NCBI GenBank assembly: GCA_002633115.1
Contig: NWBJ01000045.1
Span: 55,389 to 119,388 of the forward strand
From: Muribaculaceae bacterium Zag1
GTDB taxonomy: Bacteria > Bacteroidota > Bacteroidia > Bacteroidales > Muribaculaceae
Length of the DNA: 64,000 nucleotides
Direction of reading: 5' to 3'
The position numbers and the translations under genes are program-made. Shown here in pieces: positions 53,185 to 61,211 of the stretch. Within the stretch, counting starts at the first letter, position 1. Each line of letters begins with the position of its first letter. Under the pieces are notes generated by a model. The model made no database searches, was not told the origin of the DNA, and saw only the letters and a list, made by a program, of their open reading frames with translations.

Positions 53185-53523
53185 ATGGAAAATACTAAAA
53201 ATAGAATATCGGCTAACAACCTTACCCCCTTTACTCCTACACATCCAGGGGAGATCCTAAAGAATGAGATTGAATTTCGTGGCATTTCCCAGCGACAATT
53301 AGCTGAGGATATGGGGATGCGCTATACCATATTGAACGAGATTCTCAATGCCCATCGGCCATTAACTGAAAAGACCGCACTTATGTTTGAAGCGGCCCTT
53401 GGCGTTGAGGCTGAGCCTCTTCTTCGGCTTCAATCCAGTTACAATCTGCAAACCATTCGCAAAGACAGCACCTTCATGGCCCAAATCGCCAAAATCCGCC
53501 GCATCGCTGCAGCCGTGTTGTAA
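53185..53523 (+). CDS. higA: HigA-type antitoxin
   Basis: A 112-residue XRE-family protein. The HigA signature HPGEILKNEIEFRGISQRQL (residues about 22-41) and helix-turn-helix QLAEDMGMRYTILNEILNAH are intact, then EKTALMFEAALGVEAEPLLR. It neutralises HigB and represses the operon, probably at the 12-base direct repeats at 52813 and 52853. Confidence 0.92.
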   Translation: MENTKNRISANNLTPFTPTHPGEILKNEIEFRGISQRQLAEDMGMRYTILNEILNAHRPLTEKTALMFEAALGVEAEPLLRLQSSYNLQTIRKDSTFMAQIAKIRRIAAAVL

Positions 53524-53534
53524 ATAAGGCCTAT

Positions 53535-53574
53535 AAACCAATGAGACAAACAACCCTGTTTGTCTCATTGGTTT
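53535..53574 (+). terminator. Perfect 18-base hairpin after higA
   Basis: AAACCAATGAGACAAACA (53535-53552) pairs with TGTTTGTCTCATTGGTTT (53557-53574), loop ACCC. Bases 53575-53752 contain no gene. Confidence 0.85.
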
Positions 53575-53752
53575 ACAGAGGTTTATGGGATTTTGTAGGG
53601 TCAAAATTCTTCTTCGTCGAAGAATATATTTAGTCTTGTTATTCAACTACTTACATAATTTTAATGATTTTTAGACAAACAAACTTGGCCATAAAAGGCC
53701 ATAAAAGGCGGAATATGCTTGTCAGCTCATTTTTTGACCAATTCCGAGGTTA

Positions 53753-54067
53753 TCACCACAGAGCTACAGTACCATACTGGCCCATATCAAGAGTGGCATT
53801 GATGTTCATTGCACGGAATGCACGACGGATGGTAGCGAATGTTATATTGCGACCACTCTCTATCCTTGACACCTGCGCTTTCTGCACACCCATCAATTCG
53901 CCCAATTGCTCTTGGGTGAGTTTCTTTGCCTCGCGTGCCTGCTTGATGGCTTCTCCAATAAGATACTCTTGAAGTTTTGCTTCATACTTATCTCTCTTGG
54001 GTGTGCCAACCTTGCCAAACAATATGTCTTTTGCCTCATCGGCTGTATAGAAATCTTTCTCTTCCAT
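53753..54067 (-). CDS. XRE-family antitoxin
   Basis: A 104-residue helix-turn-helix protein: LIGEAIKQAREAKKLTQEQL and LGELMGVQKAQVSRIESGRN form the XRE domain, followed by ITFATIRRAFRAMNINATLD. The start at 54067 (MEEKDFYTADEAKDILFG) is chosen; an upstream start at 54100 would overlap the toxin gene. It follows the toxin gene by four bases. It pairs with the RelE/HigB-type toxin encoded just upstream. Confidence 0.9.
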   Translation of the reverse strand: MEEKDFYTADEAKDILFGKVGTPKRDKYEAKLQEYLIGEAIKQAREAKKLTQEQLGELMGVQKAQVSRIESGRNITFATIRRAFRAMNINATLDMGQYGTVALW

Positions 54068-54071
54068 AATA

Positions 54072-54443
54072 TTATCCTTTCTTGGCCTTGCTGTCAGCAA
54101 GTTTCTTTTCGTAATACTTCTTCTTTATCTCTTCTGCTCGTTCTATCTCTTTCTTTGGTGTCTTTTGGGTTTTCTTAATGAAACCATGGGTAGTGATTAT
54201 CAATGCTCGTTCATCTGTATCCCAAAATGCCAATAGGCGATACTTTATCCTATTGTATAGGGTTCGGAACTCCCACAAATCATCCGTTCCATCAAGCTTC
54301 TTGAAAATCTCATTATCCTTGACACCATGGGTAACTTTATCCACATTGAATGCTATCTTCTCCTTAGCTTCCTCTGTTATTGAGGCTAAGAAGTCAAGCG
54401 TTTCTTTTGAATAAATTACCTTGTATTGTGGTTTTATCTTCAT
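54072..54443 (-). CDS. RelE/HigB-type toxin (phage Gp49-like)
   Basis: A 123-residue protein with the PF05973-type pattern: YSKETLDFLASITEEAKEKI, KLDGTDDLWEFRTLYNRIKY and ALIITTHGFIKKTQKTPKKE. The C-terminus is a Lys-rich helical tail. Such toxins inhibit translation. The ATG at 54443 is chosen as the start of the domain; the frame is open further upstream. Toxin first, antitoxin second, as in the neighbouring cassette, but on the opposite strand. Confidence 0.9.
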   Translation of the reverse strand: MKIKPQYKVIYSKETLDFLASITEEAKEKIAFNVDKVTHGVKDNEIFKKLDGTDDLWEFRTLYNRIKYRLLAFWDTDERALIITTHGFIKKTQKTPKKEIERAEEIKKKYYEKKLADSKAKKG

Positions 54444-54462
54444 GTCTTTAAGTTTAACACTG

Positions 54463-54470
54463 CAAAGATA
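54463..54470 (-). promoter_or_regulatory. -7 element of the reverse toxin-antitoxin operon
   Basis: On the reverse strand TATCTTTG (CAAAGATA at 54463-54470), 20 bases ahead of the start codon. A CAAA at 54494-54497 would be a -33 element with a spacer of 23. Confidence 0.55.
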
Positions 54471-54557
54471 CAAAAAGTTTCCATAAGTCGAAACAAATTT
54501 CCCAAAGAATTTTCTTTGTTTTGAAAAATATCCGTATTTTGGGGAGGAAAACAGATA

Positions 54558-54686
54558 ATGGGTCACCATAAAAACTCGAAGACCTCCCCGGATGCGCTGA
54601 TCGAGGGAAGCCTGGGAGGTCATATTGCCAATGACGCTGACGTAGCGCAAATGGAGGTCAAGGGTGACACCCAGGAAAATGTGTAA
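54558..54686 (+). CDS. Possible 42-residue protein of unknown function
   Basis: ATG at 54558 opens a 42-codon frame, starting MGHHKNSKTSPDALIEGSLG and ending KGDTQENV. It has balanced composition and a clean stop, but there is no promoter, and within the frame GACCTCC/GGAGGTC form a stem (54582-54621) as part of a hairpin. I do not recognise it. It may be a small gene or part of a structured RNA. It lies divergent from the toxin operon. Confidence 0.4.
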   Translation: MGHHKNSKTSPDALIEGSLGGHIANDADVAQMEVKGDTQENV

Positions 54687-54935
54687 TTTAGGGGAAACAT
54701 ATTTGGTATAAAAAGGCTTTAAAACGACAAATGGATGGTTTGTTTACCCATCCATTATTTTGTATAACACTGATTTTCAGTTCGTTTTAAATCGTTTTGA
54801 GGTTAATACTCTTCTTCGTCGAAAACGAAAATATCCTTTATACATCAACGAGTTACAGAGACCACTGAAATCTTACGTAAATGTATTTTTGACAAGATTC
54901 GACAGGTTTCGACAACCATCGCGCGACAAATATCT

Positions 54936-54990
54936 TTTTATTTCACCAGAGAGATTGTAACATTCACAAATAATTGCTAACTTTGCTGAA
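54936..54990 (+). repeat. Imperfect direct repeat, right copy, with operon promoter
   Basis: Second copy of the block described at 52714. Here it includes a full promoter, which the left copy has lost (there the -7 region reads TCACCTTTACC instead of a TAnnTTTG). Confidence 0.6.
54954..54985 (+). promoter_or_regulatory. Promoter upstream of the Hsp70/HerA operon
   Basis: ATTG (54954-54957), 20-base spacer, TAACTTTG (54978-54985): a consensus promoter 751 bases before the first gene. A second -7-like TATCTTTG lies at 55328-55335 without a well-placed -33. Confidence 0.8.
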
Positions 54991-54991
54991 C

Positions 54992-55735
54992 ATACGGCAG
55001 AAACGCATCCTGATTACCAAAGTACCACAACAGTAACCACGAACGGATAAGCGATTTCTATGCTCCTTTTCTTTTCCCTGGCTTTCACGCTGCGGAGAAG
55101 AAAAGTGTCGTATTGGCTTGAATGCACCTATTCGCAACCGATACGATAGCATAGGATATTGGCTGTTCGATGGCTATTCGTGGAGGCGGTGGTACGCCCG
55201 GTAATCAGTCTGAGATAAGCTGCGTCCTGTGCTATTTTTATGCCCAAGCCACCGTCTCAGACAGCTTTTATTCCTTATCGTTGAGAAATACAGCCAAGAG
55301 AAGCATCGTAGATTGAAAAATTATTGCTATCTTTGCGGTCGGAAAGGTTTCATAGCCGATCCCAAGAAAAGGCATACTTGCTGATCCTTTAATCGAAACG
55401 CCAATTTCAACAAGCAGAGGATTACGCAATCTATATGCTTCTCTTTTTATCGCCCTTGGAAGAGGGTAAGGGAAAGTTGTGTCATGCAGCTTTCTCCGCT
55501 TTCTTTTTTCCGTGGGTGCCGAGAAGCCTCCTGTCCTTGATACGTCTGCCAACGACAGATAAGGATTTGGAGCAAGGTTGTATTTCTCTCGCTTAAGCCT
55601 CTGCTGAGGTATTGGCGTACCCGATTAAAGGTGTAGGCGGTCAAATCGCTTGCTCCTTTTCTTGTATATAAAGGTACCACCAATCAAAGAATGGCTGAGT
55701 TCGGGCGGCTTGTAGGCAGATAATACTCCTTGGTT
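54992..55735 (+). ncRNA. Candidate structured non-coding RNA or long leader of the Hsp70/HerA operon
   Basis: About 740 bases without a convincing gene, starting just after a consensus promoter. It contains hairpins: a 12-base stem CTTTTCTTTTCC (55066-55077) with GGAGAAGAAAAG (55094-55105), one G-U; an imperfect stem TCCTT...TCTG with CAGATAAGGA near 55534-55565; and a CCCTT/AGGG stem near 55453. CTATGCTCCTTTTCTT (55059-) and GCTTGCTCCTTTTCTT (55648-) are similar, suggesting repeated structure. A TATCTTTG at 55328 could start a second RNA. Type and family are not recognised; it could be a small RNA, two RNAs, or a regulatory leader. Confidence 0.4.
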
Positions 55736-56524
55736 ATGGCAGAAACGTCTATTTATCAAGTATTCCAAGCTCACGAAAAAGAACTTGGCGACAGTTTGAG
55801 GGGATTGACGCTTCCAGCAGATGCAAAGAAAGTCCAAAAGATTGTTGAGACGTTCTTGACAAGCCTGTTTGAAAGCGATGGCGATTTTCGCCAAAGCCTT
55901 ACCCAGTCAGAAGACTATATATTACAGGCTGCATTGCAGTTGCTCCAAGCCCAACAAAATATCTCCCGCGAGTTGGTCTCTTCTTTTAGAGGTCCTTCTA
56001 CTTCTAAGGCTTCTACTACGATACCAGCATCTAACTCATGTAATGGATACGCTCCTATTATAGGAGCGGGAATTGGCGCATTAGCAGGTGGATTCATCGG
56101 AACGTGGGCTGCCGTTTGTGGCGCTATTGCTGGTACAGCAGTGGTAATATATTGTGCCAACAAGCCCACCAAGTCGACCAGCCCTAAAGCGCGTGCTAAC
56201 GCCTCAACAGAAGCACAAAATCCTGGTATCGACATAAATGCATTCAACGCTATCATTGGCAAAATTTGCCAAAGTATAGACAACCTAATGGATACATACC
56301 GTGTACAAGTTAAGAAGGTGGAGAACATCTACTCTCAGAAAGAAAGGCCCTCACTGTTGTCAGAATGTCAAACCCTCTTCAACCAATTAGCCAACCTCCA
56401 TAAGGTGGTCGCTGCTAATAAGGCCGATATTCCGACAAAAGTCCTCAATGCAATTGACTTGCTGGAGGAATCTCTGGAGAATTACGGTCTTACTATAAAG
56501 GATGGGAGAGTAGTGAATGAATAA
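55736..56524 (+). CDS. Helical protein with a glycine-zipper membrane segment, first gene of the system
   Basis: A 262-residue protein I do not recognise. Residues 1-80 are predicted helical (LPADAKKVQKIVETFLTSLF); 81-104 are a Ser/Thr-rich linker; 105-141 form a Gly/Ala-rich hydrophobic hairpin (GAGIGALAGGFIGTWAA, then AIAGTAVVIYCA); 165-262 are helical and end ENYGLTIKDGRVVNE. The pattern of two helical domains around a glycine-zipper membrane segment suggests an anchored coiled-coil partner of the Hsp70-like protein encoded next (possibly playing a co-chaperone or GrpE-like part; inference only). ATG 55736 is chosen over a TTG at 55730. Its 3' end overlaps the next gene by 8 bases. Confidence 0.75.
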   Translation: MAETSIYQVFQAHEKELGDSLRGLTLPADAKKVQKIVETFLTSLFESDGDFRQSLTQSEDYILQAALQLLQAQQNISRELVSSFRGPSTSKASTTIPASNSCNGYAPIIGAGIGALAGGFIGTWAAVCGAIAGTAVVIYCANKPTKSTSPKARANASTEAQNPGIDINAFNAIIGKICQSIDNLMDTYRVQVKKVENIYSQKERPSLLSECQTLFNQLANLHKVVAANKADIPTKVLNAIDLLEESLENYGLTIKDGRVVNE

Positions 56525-58490
56525 CAACAGCACAAGCATTGCCATCATTATTGAAAATTTGTTGGCTCATAAGGCTTGCCAAATACATTCTGACATGGTT
56601 AAATTAGTAATCCCCGACAAGAACAAACATAGATACGTGGTTGGTATAGACTTCGGCCACGGAGAAACTTCTGCGGCTATCTGTGAACTTGAATGGGACA
56701 AAGAAGCCGGCCAGAGGGAGGTCAATGTGCTTGACCTTGATATGGACAGAGCTGCACGCAAAAAAGTAATACCCTCTGCTATTTGTCGCGTGGATGGGGG
56801 TATTGTCATTGGAGATGAAGCCTTTGAACACGCTACTGATAATGAAGGTATCAGAGTGTGTTTCAAACAAAAACCAGAATCCATTGACGGCGAAAACGAG
56901 TCTCTGATGGTAGATTACATGCGTACTATATATGGGCGCATACGTGAGGTTGAAGACCGCTTGACAGACGACAATCATATCGTATACATCGCACGTCCAT
57001 CCGGCTGGCAGGACGAGCCAGCTAAGGAACTGTATCGCAAAATGGCAGTCAAAGCTGGGATTCCCCTTGGGGGATTGACATCGGAATCGAGAGCTGCTAT
57101 TTTCTACGCAAAAAGCCCACGTGTGGGATTTGCTAATGAGATATCTAAGGGAGCCATAGTGTTTGACCTTGGTTCCAGCACTGTAGATTTTACTTATCTT
57201 TCGGATAAAGATAAGCCTGTAGATAATGGCTACAACCTCGGAGCGTCAATCATTGATGATGTAATATATCAGTCCTTTATCCTTAAAGATGAGGAAGTGG
57301 CAGATTTTATCAAAAAGTATCCTGAGTATGAAGGTACACTCCGTTTTAAGGCACGTAAATTCAAAGAATCTGCATATAGCCGGAGTGCTGAATCTAAGAC
57401 CATAGAATCCTTCGACCTGGATAGCGTGATTCTGCCTCAAGAGCCGGCTTATGAGGAGTTTGGCGATGCTCATGTAAAGATGAAAATCAATAATATCCAT
57501 GAGCTTAACGACCTCATTGAGAAAAAGCGTCACTATGTAAGCGACATGAAATCTGCATTGGAGGATTACAGGGACAAGACTATTCCTGGTAAGAAAATCA
57601 ACGGAGTTTTCTTGACGGGCGGTGCATCACGAATGAATTTCATTCAACCGCTTATAGCAGAAACTCTTGGATTGCCATTAGACAGGGTCAAATTCGACAA
57701 AGAGAATCCATCTTTGACCATTTCTCGTGGCATTGCAATGCTTGGGACAGCGGATGCTGTAACCAATGTTTTGGTCAGTAAACTAAAGGAGTCAATTCCC
57801 GAATTTATGACCAATGCCAAGTTGTTCGATCCTCTTGTTGACGCATTATCGCAGAATATCACCGAGGCGGCTTGGGACTGTGTAGCTTCATCGTGCGAGT
57901 ATTGGGTTAAAAATGGCGAAACGACAGATCGCGATGAATTGAAACAGACTATAGAGAAAAGACTCAAGGATTTCAATAAATATAACCTTAGAAGAATCGT
58001 CAACAATACCATCCAAGCTTTCGTAAAGGATGAGAGCGAGACAATTCGTAAAGAGATGAACAAGATTATCAGCAGGTACGCTCCTGGCCAAGAGATAACC
58101 CTGTCTGGAAATATCGGTCTTGGCAATCAGCAAGCTATTACAGAGAGTCTGAAGGATATGAATGATTTCATTCAGGCTATCAGTAAAGGCATGGGTGCTA
58201 TCATCGCAGATATTCTTTGGGCTGCGCTTGCTGTAATACTCTGGGGCGTATTAGCAGCGCCTTATTATATTCTTAGGGCTATATTTACCAGCGACGAGAG
58301 CAGACGCAAAGATAAGGCCAAGGATATTCTGGACAAGGAATTGGAGATAAGGTGGAGTTTGCGTGATTCCATAAAGGATAAACTAAAGGCCAACAGCAAG
58401 TTCAAGTCTGAGGTAACGAATGCTCTGCAACGTTATTTCAGTGACATCATCGATCAGAACCTACAAAAGGTCATTATACCAATAGAATGA
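56517..58490 (+). CDS. Hsp70/actin-like ATPase with C-terminal membrane anchor
   Basis: A 657-residue protein. The actin-fold ATPase domain (about residues 40-420) has phosphate-1 motif VGIDFGHGETSAAI (42-55), phosphate-2 motif VFDLGSSTVDFTYL (215-228) and adenosine motif GVFLTGGASRMNF (363-375). A normal DnaK substrate-binding domain is absent; instead residues 421-555 are helical, 561-590 form a hydrophobic segment (IADILWAALAVILWGVLAAP), and 591-657 are charged. So it is an Hsp70-type ATPase tied to the membrane. A second ATG at 56595 (residue 27) could be the true start. It sits 2 bases before the HerA gene. Role within the operon: probably assembly or conformational switch; inferred. Confidence 0.9.
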   Translation: MNNNSTSIAIIIENLLAHKACQIHSDMVKLVIPDKNKHRYVVGIDFGHGETSAAICELEWDKEAGQREVNVLDLDMDRAARKKVIPSAICRVDGGIVIGDEAFEHATDNEGIRVCFKQKPESIDGENESLMVDYMRTIYGRIREVEDRLTDDNHIVYIARPSGWQDEPAKELYRKMAVKAGIPLGGLTSESRAAIFYAKSPRVGFANEISKGAIVFDLGSSTVDFTYLSDKDKPVDNGYNLGASIIDDVIYQSFILKDEEVADFIKKYPEYEGTLRFKARKFKESAYSRSAESKTIESFDLDSVILPQEPAYEEFGDAHVKMKINNIHELNDLIEKKRHYVSDMKSALEDYRDKTIPGKKINGVFLTGGASRMNFIQPLIAETLGLPLDRVKFDKENPSLTISRGIAMLGTADAVTNVLVSKLKESIPEFMTNAKLFDPLVDALSQNITEAAWDCVASSCEYWVKNGETTDRDELKQTIEKRLKDFNKYNLRRIVNNTIQAFVKDESETIRKEMNKIISRYAPGQEITLSGNIGLGNQQAITESLKDMNDFIQAISKGMGAIIADILWAALAVILWGVLAAPYYILRAIFTSDESRRKDKAKDILDKELEIRWSLRDSIKDKLKANSKFKSEVTNALQRYFSDIIDQNLQKVIIPIE

Positions 58491-58491
58491 T

Positions 58492-61209
58492 ATGACCCCA
58501 GAACAACCGATAGTATTATCACCGACTCAAGCAGCAAAGTTTGAGCCAGAGGCAAAAATGATGGCGGCCAATGGGATTGCGCAGTCGTTAGCATTTACTT
58601 CTGAGCGTAAATATCTCAACGGCATTTCCAGCTCATCGGCTCCGTTTAGCCTAGAAGTTCCCAAGGCCCATAGAATAGACCTGCCTTCTGAACCTTATTG
58701 GGTCCATATAACGCAAATAGGTAAGCCTTTGGAAAACAGTGCGGAAATGTGCTTTACCGCCATACAGAAAATATTGACCTCTTGCTTCATACCACATAAG
58801 GCTCAACTCATATTTTTAATCAACGCTAAATCCTCGAGCTATAATCTCTATCTGGGAATAAGGACCTTCGACAAAGAGGCCATATCTCAAAAGTTTGCAG
58901 ACAGCCTTTGCAATTTTTTGGAGGGCGTATGGCCTGGTGCCAAATGCGAGCGTGAGCGTGGAAAGCTGGAGGATGTGAAGCAACAGATCTCAGAATATGA
59001 ATATATCCATGCTGTAACAGGAATCCCTTCCATGGAGAGTCAATACAAGACATTGTATCCTGCTACAGTTGACACTCTTATGGCTGGAATGCAAGGAAAG
59101 GACTTCACCTATATGGTTGTCGCCGACCCTGTTCCGGAGAATGAGGTGGATGGCATTCTATACCAGTGTCGAGATTTCTGTGGCAAGGCAGAATCGTTGA
59201 AATCTTTCAATTTCAGCGAGAATATGTCCAATAGCATAGGAAAAACTGTATCTGATGCGCACTCGGTAACAGATAACACGTCTGTATCTGATAGCAAAGG
59301 TAAGAGCCGTAAAAGCATGTGGGCAAATGTGGGAGCTGGCATTCTGCTGGCATCGTGGTTGTTTCCACCCGCAGGGGCTGTGACTACAGCTTTGGGATTG
59401 GGTGCAAGCATAATCGCCGGAGCAAATGCAATTGCGGGAGCAGATCTTTTCAGTAACTTCGCGCCAACTGTAACCAAAACCCATACCGAGAGCAAAAGCC
59501 ATTCTGAAACAGACTCCCATACAGAAAGTGAATCCTATACGGAACAACAAGGGAAGTCTATAAGTCAGAATGTAGTTAACAAACAGATTGAGGCTGCGGC
59601 AGAGCATTTGTTTTATCACACCCGACGGTACGAGACAGGGAAAGCTATAGGCTGTTGGAGTGTGGGAGTTTATCTTATGTCAGACAACAAGCCAAGCCTG
59701 CAAAGTGCCTCCATGCAATTAAAGTCTATAGTAAGTGGTCAAGAGTCGATTTTCGAGCCTATAAGGATGCATGACATCTCTGACATCGTTGATGATGTTA
59801 AGCCTCAGACTTTGAGTTGTATGGATGCGCCATTAGTTCGCATATCCACACCTAATGGATATTTCCAACATCCTTTAGGCAGTAGGTTTAACGACTTGCG
59901 CACATTGTTGACCACCAAAGAGTTGTCTTACTTTGTAAATTTCCCTTTACACACCGTTCCTGGCATAAATGTAGTTGACAGCTCGCCAGAGTTTAATCTC
60001 AGAGAGAACAAAACGGGCGGTATTTCATTCGGTCACCTCCTATATGGTGGAAATGAAACAAAGTTGTCGTTTGATATACCACAGCAAGTGCTGTCGCGCC
60101 ATACTCTCGTTACTGGCATCAACGGCAGTGGCAAGACCAATACTGTACAAGCAATCCTCAATGGTATGGGACAACTGCCATTCCTGGTGATTGAACCCGC
60201 TAAAACTGAATATGTAGACTGGGCTATAGAATGGAATAAAGACCATGCTGATAGGCAGATTGATATTTACATTCCTGGTTGTAAAACATACAAGTCAAAG
60301 TTCAATCCCAAGGCTTTGCGACTCAATCCGTTTGAACTGATGTGGTTGTCGGCAGAGCAGGAACCCAATGTGCTCTCGCATATAGACCGATTGAAATCGA
60401 CATTCGCAGCGGCCTTCCCGATGTATGACATTTTGCCCGTACTGATGGAGGATTTGATTTATTCTGTCTATCAGAACAAATCTACCGATTGGTTAGGGGA
60501 GACGCCAGTGTTTGGAAAGACGCAACCACCCACGCTCAACTCAATGGCCATAAACGTGGAAAAAGTAATTGGCGCCCATCACTACGAAGAACGTATAGGC
60601 CGCAATATGGCCGCTTGTCTGAACACGCGAATCAACTCCTTACGTCGCGGTTGGAAAGGTGAAATGTTGAATTGCGTCAAATCCAACATACAATCATTAT
60701 TCCAGCGTCCTACAGTAGTTAACCTATCGTATGTGGGTGACGATGTAGATAAGGCTTTCATTATGGCCCTCCTTCTCCAGATGCTATATGAATACCGCCA
60801 AGCAGAAGCTGAATGTGGGAAGATTGATTTCAATTCTTCTGACTGCCGCCACTTGACCATTATTGAGGAAGCCCATCGTGTAATGGCAAAATGCGATAAT
60901 CAAGAGCTCCCACAATACAAGTCGGCGAACATGTTCTCAAACATGCTCTCCGAGATACGAGCCTATGGCGAAGGTTTTATGCTGGTCGACCAAGTGCCAA
61001 CACGCCTTATTCCCGATGCCGTGAAAAATACCAATTTGAAAATTTGTCATCGCATGGTGGCTGAAGACGACTGTAAGGCAATGGGTGAATCCATGAGCCT
61101 ATCGAAAGAGCAGCATCGCCTCATACCTAAACTTCTCACTGGCCAATGCATTGTATCAAGTTCCCTTGAAACAGAAGCATACTGGGTTAAAGCGACTAAA
61201 GTTAAGTGA
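58492..61209 (+). CDS. HerA/DUF87-type ATPase with N-terminal extension and hydrophobic segment
   Basis: A 905-residue protein. Residues 1-245 form an unrecognised alpha/beta domain. Residues 276-318 are Gly/Ala-rich and hydrophobic (VGAGILLASWLFPPAGAVTT), a probable membrane hairpin. Residues 325-355 are a Thr/Ser/His/Glu-rich linker. The C-terminal half is a HerA/FtsK-like motor: Walker A GINGSGKT (542-549), Walker B LTIIEEAH (788-795), and a C-terminal GEGFMLVDQVPTRLIPDAVK with the expected Gln and Arg. HerA ATPases form hexamers that translocate DNA (or, in secretion systems, protein) and occur in several defence systems next to SIR2 or nuclease partners; neither is present here. The gene ends two bases before the zincin start. 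Confidence 0.9.
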   Translation: MTPEQPIVLSPTQAAKFEPEAKMMAANGIAQSLAFTSERKYLNGISSSSAPFSLEVPKAHRIDLPSEPYWVHITQIGKPLENSAEMCFTAIQKILTSCFIPHKAQLIFLINAKSSSYNLYLGIRTFDKEAISQKFADSLCNFLEGVWPGAKCERERGKLEDVKQQISEYEYIHAVTGIPSMESQYKTLYPATVDTLMAGMQGKDFTYMVVADPVPENEVDGILYQCRDFCGKAESLKSFNFSENMSNSIGKTVSDAHSVTDNTSVSDSKGKSRKSMWANVGAGILLASWLFPPAGAVTTALGLGASIIAGANAIAGADLFSNFAPTVTKTHTESKSHSETDSHTESESYTEQQGKSISQNVVNKQIEAAAEHLFYHTRRYETGKAIGCWSVGVYLMSDNKPSLQSASMQLKSIVSGQESIFEPIRMHDISDIVDDVKPQTLSCMDAPLVRISTPNGYFQHPLGSRFNDLRTLLTTKELSYFVNFPLHTVPGINVVDSSPEFNLRENKTGGISFGHLLYGGNETKLSFDIPQQVLSRHTLVTGINGSGKTNTVQAILNGMGQLPFLVIEPAKTEYVDWAIEWNKDHADRQIDIYIPGCKTYKSKFNPKALRLNPFELMWLSAEQEPNVLSHIDRLKSTFAAAFPMYDILPVLMEDLIYSVYQNKSTDWLGETPVFGKTQPPTLNSMAINVEKVIGAHHYEERIGRNMAACLNTRINSLRRGWKGEMLNCVKSNIQSLFQRPTVVNLSYVGDDVDKAFIMALLLQMLYEYRQAEAECGKIDFNSSDCRHLTIIEEAHRVMAKCDNQELPQYKSANMFSNMLSEIRAYGEGFMLVDQVPTRLIPDAVKNTNLKICHRMVAEDDCKAMGESMSLSKEQHRLIPKLLTGQCIVSSSLETEAYWVKATKVK

Positions 61210-61211
61210 TT

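Noticed and set aside
54760..54960. 66-codon frame (ending KYLFISPERL) before the Hsp70/HerA promoter
   Set aside because: It starts with TTG, has biased composition, and its end overlaps the direct-repeat and promoter block; no homologue is recognised.
54992..55735. Retron (msr-msd) locus
   Set aside because: There is a structured-looking non-coding stretch, but no reverse transcriptase gene anywhere in the window.
58492..61209. Known SIR2-HerA, DUF4297-HerA or nuclease-HerA defence system
   Set aside because: No SIR2, DUF4297 or nuclease motif is encoded in the neighbouring genes; the partner is an Hsp70-like ATPase.
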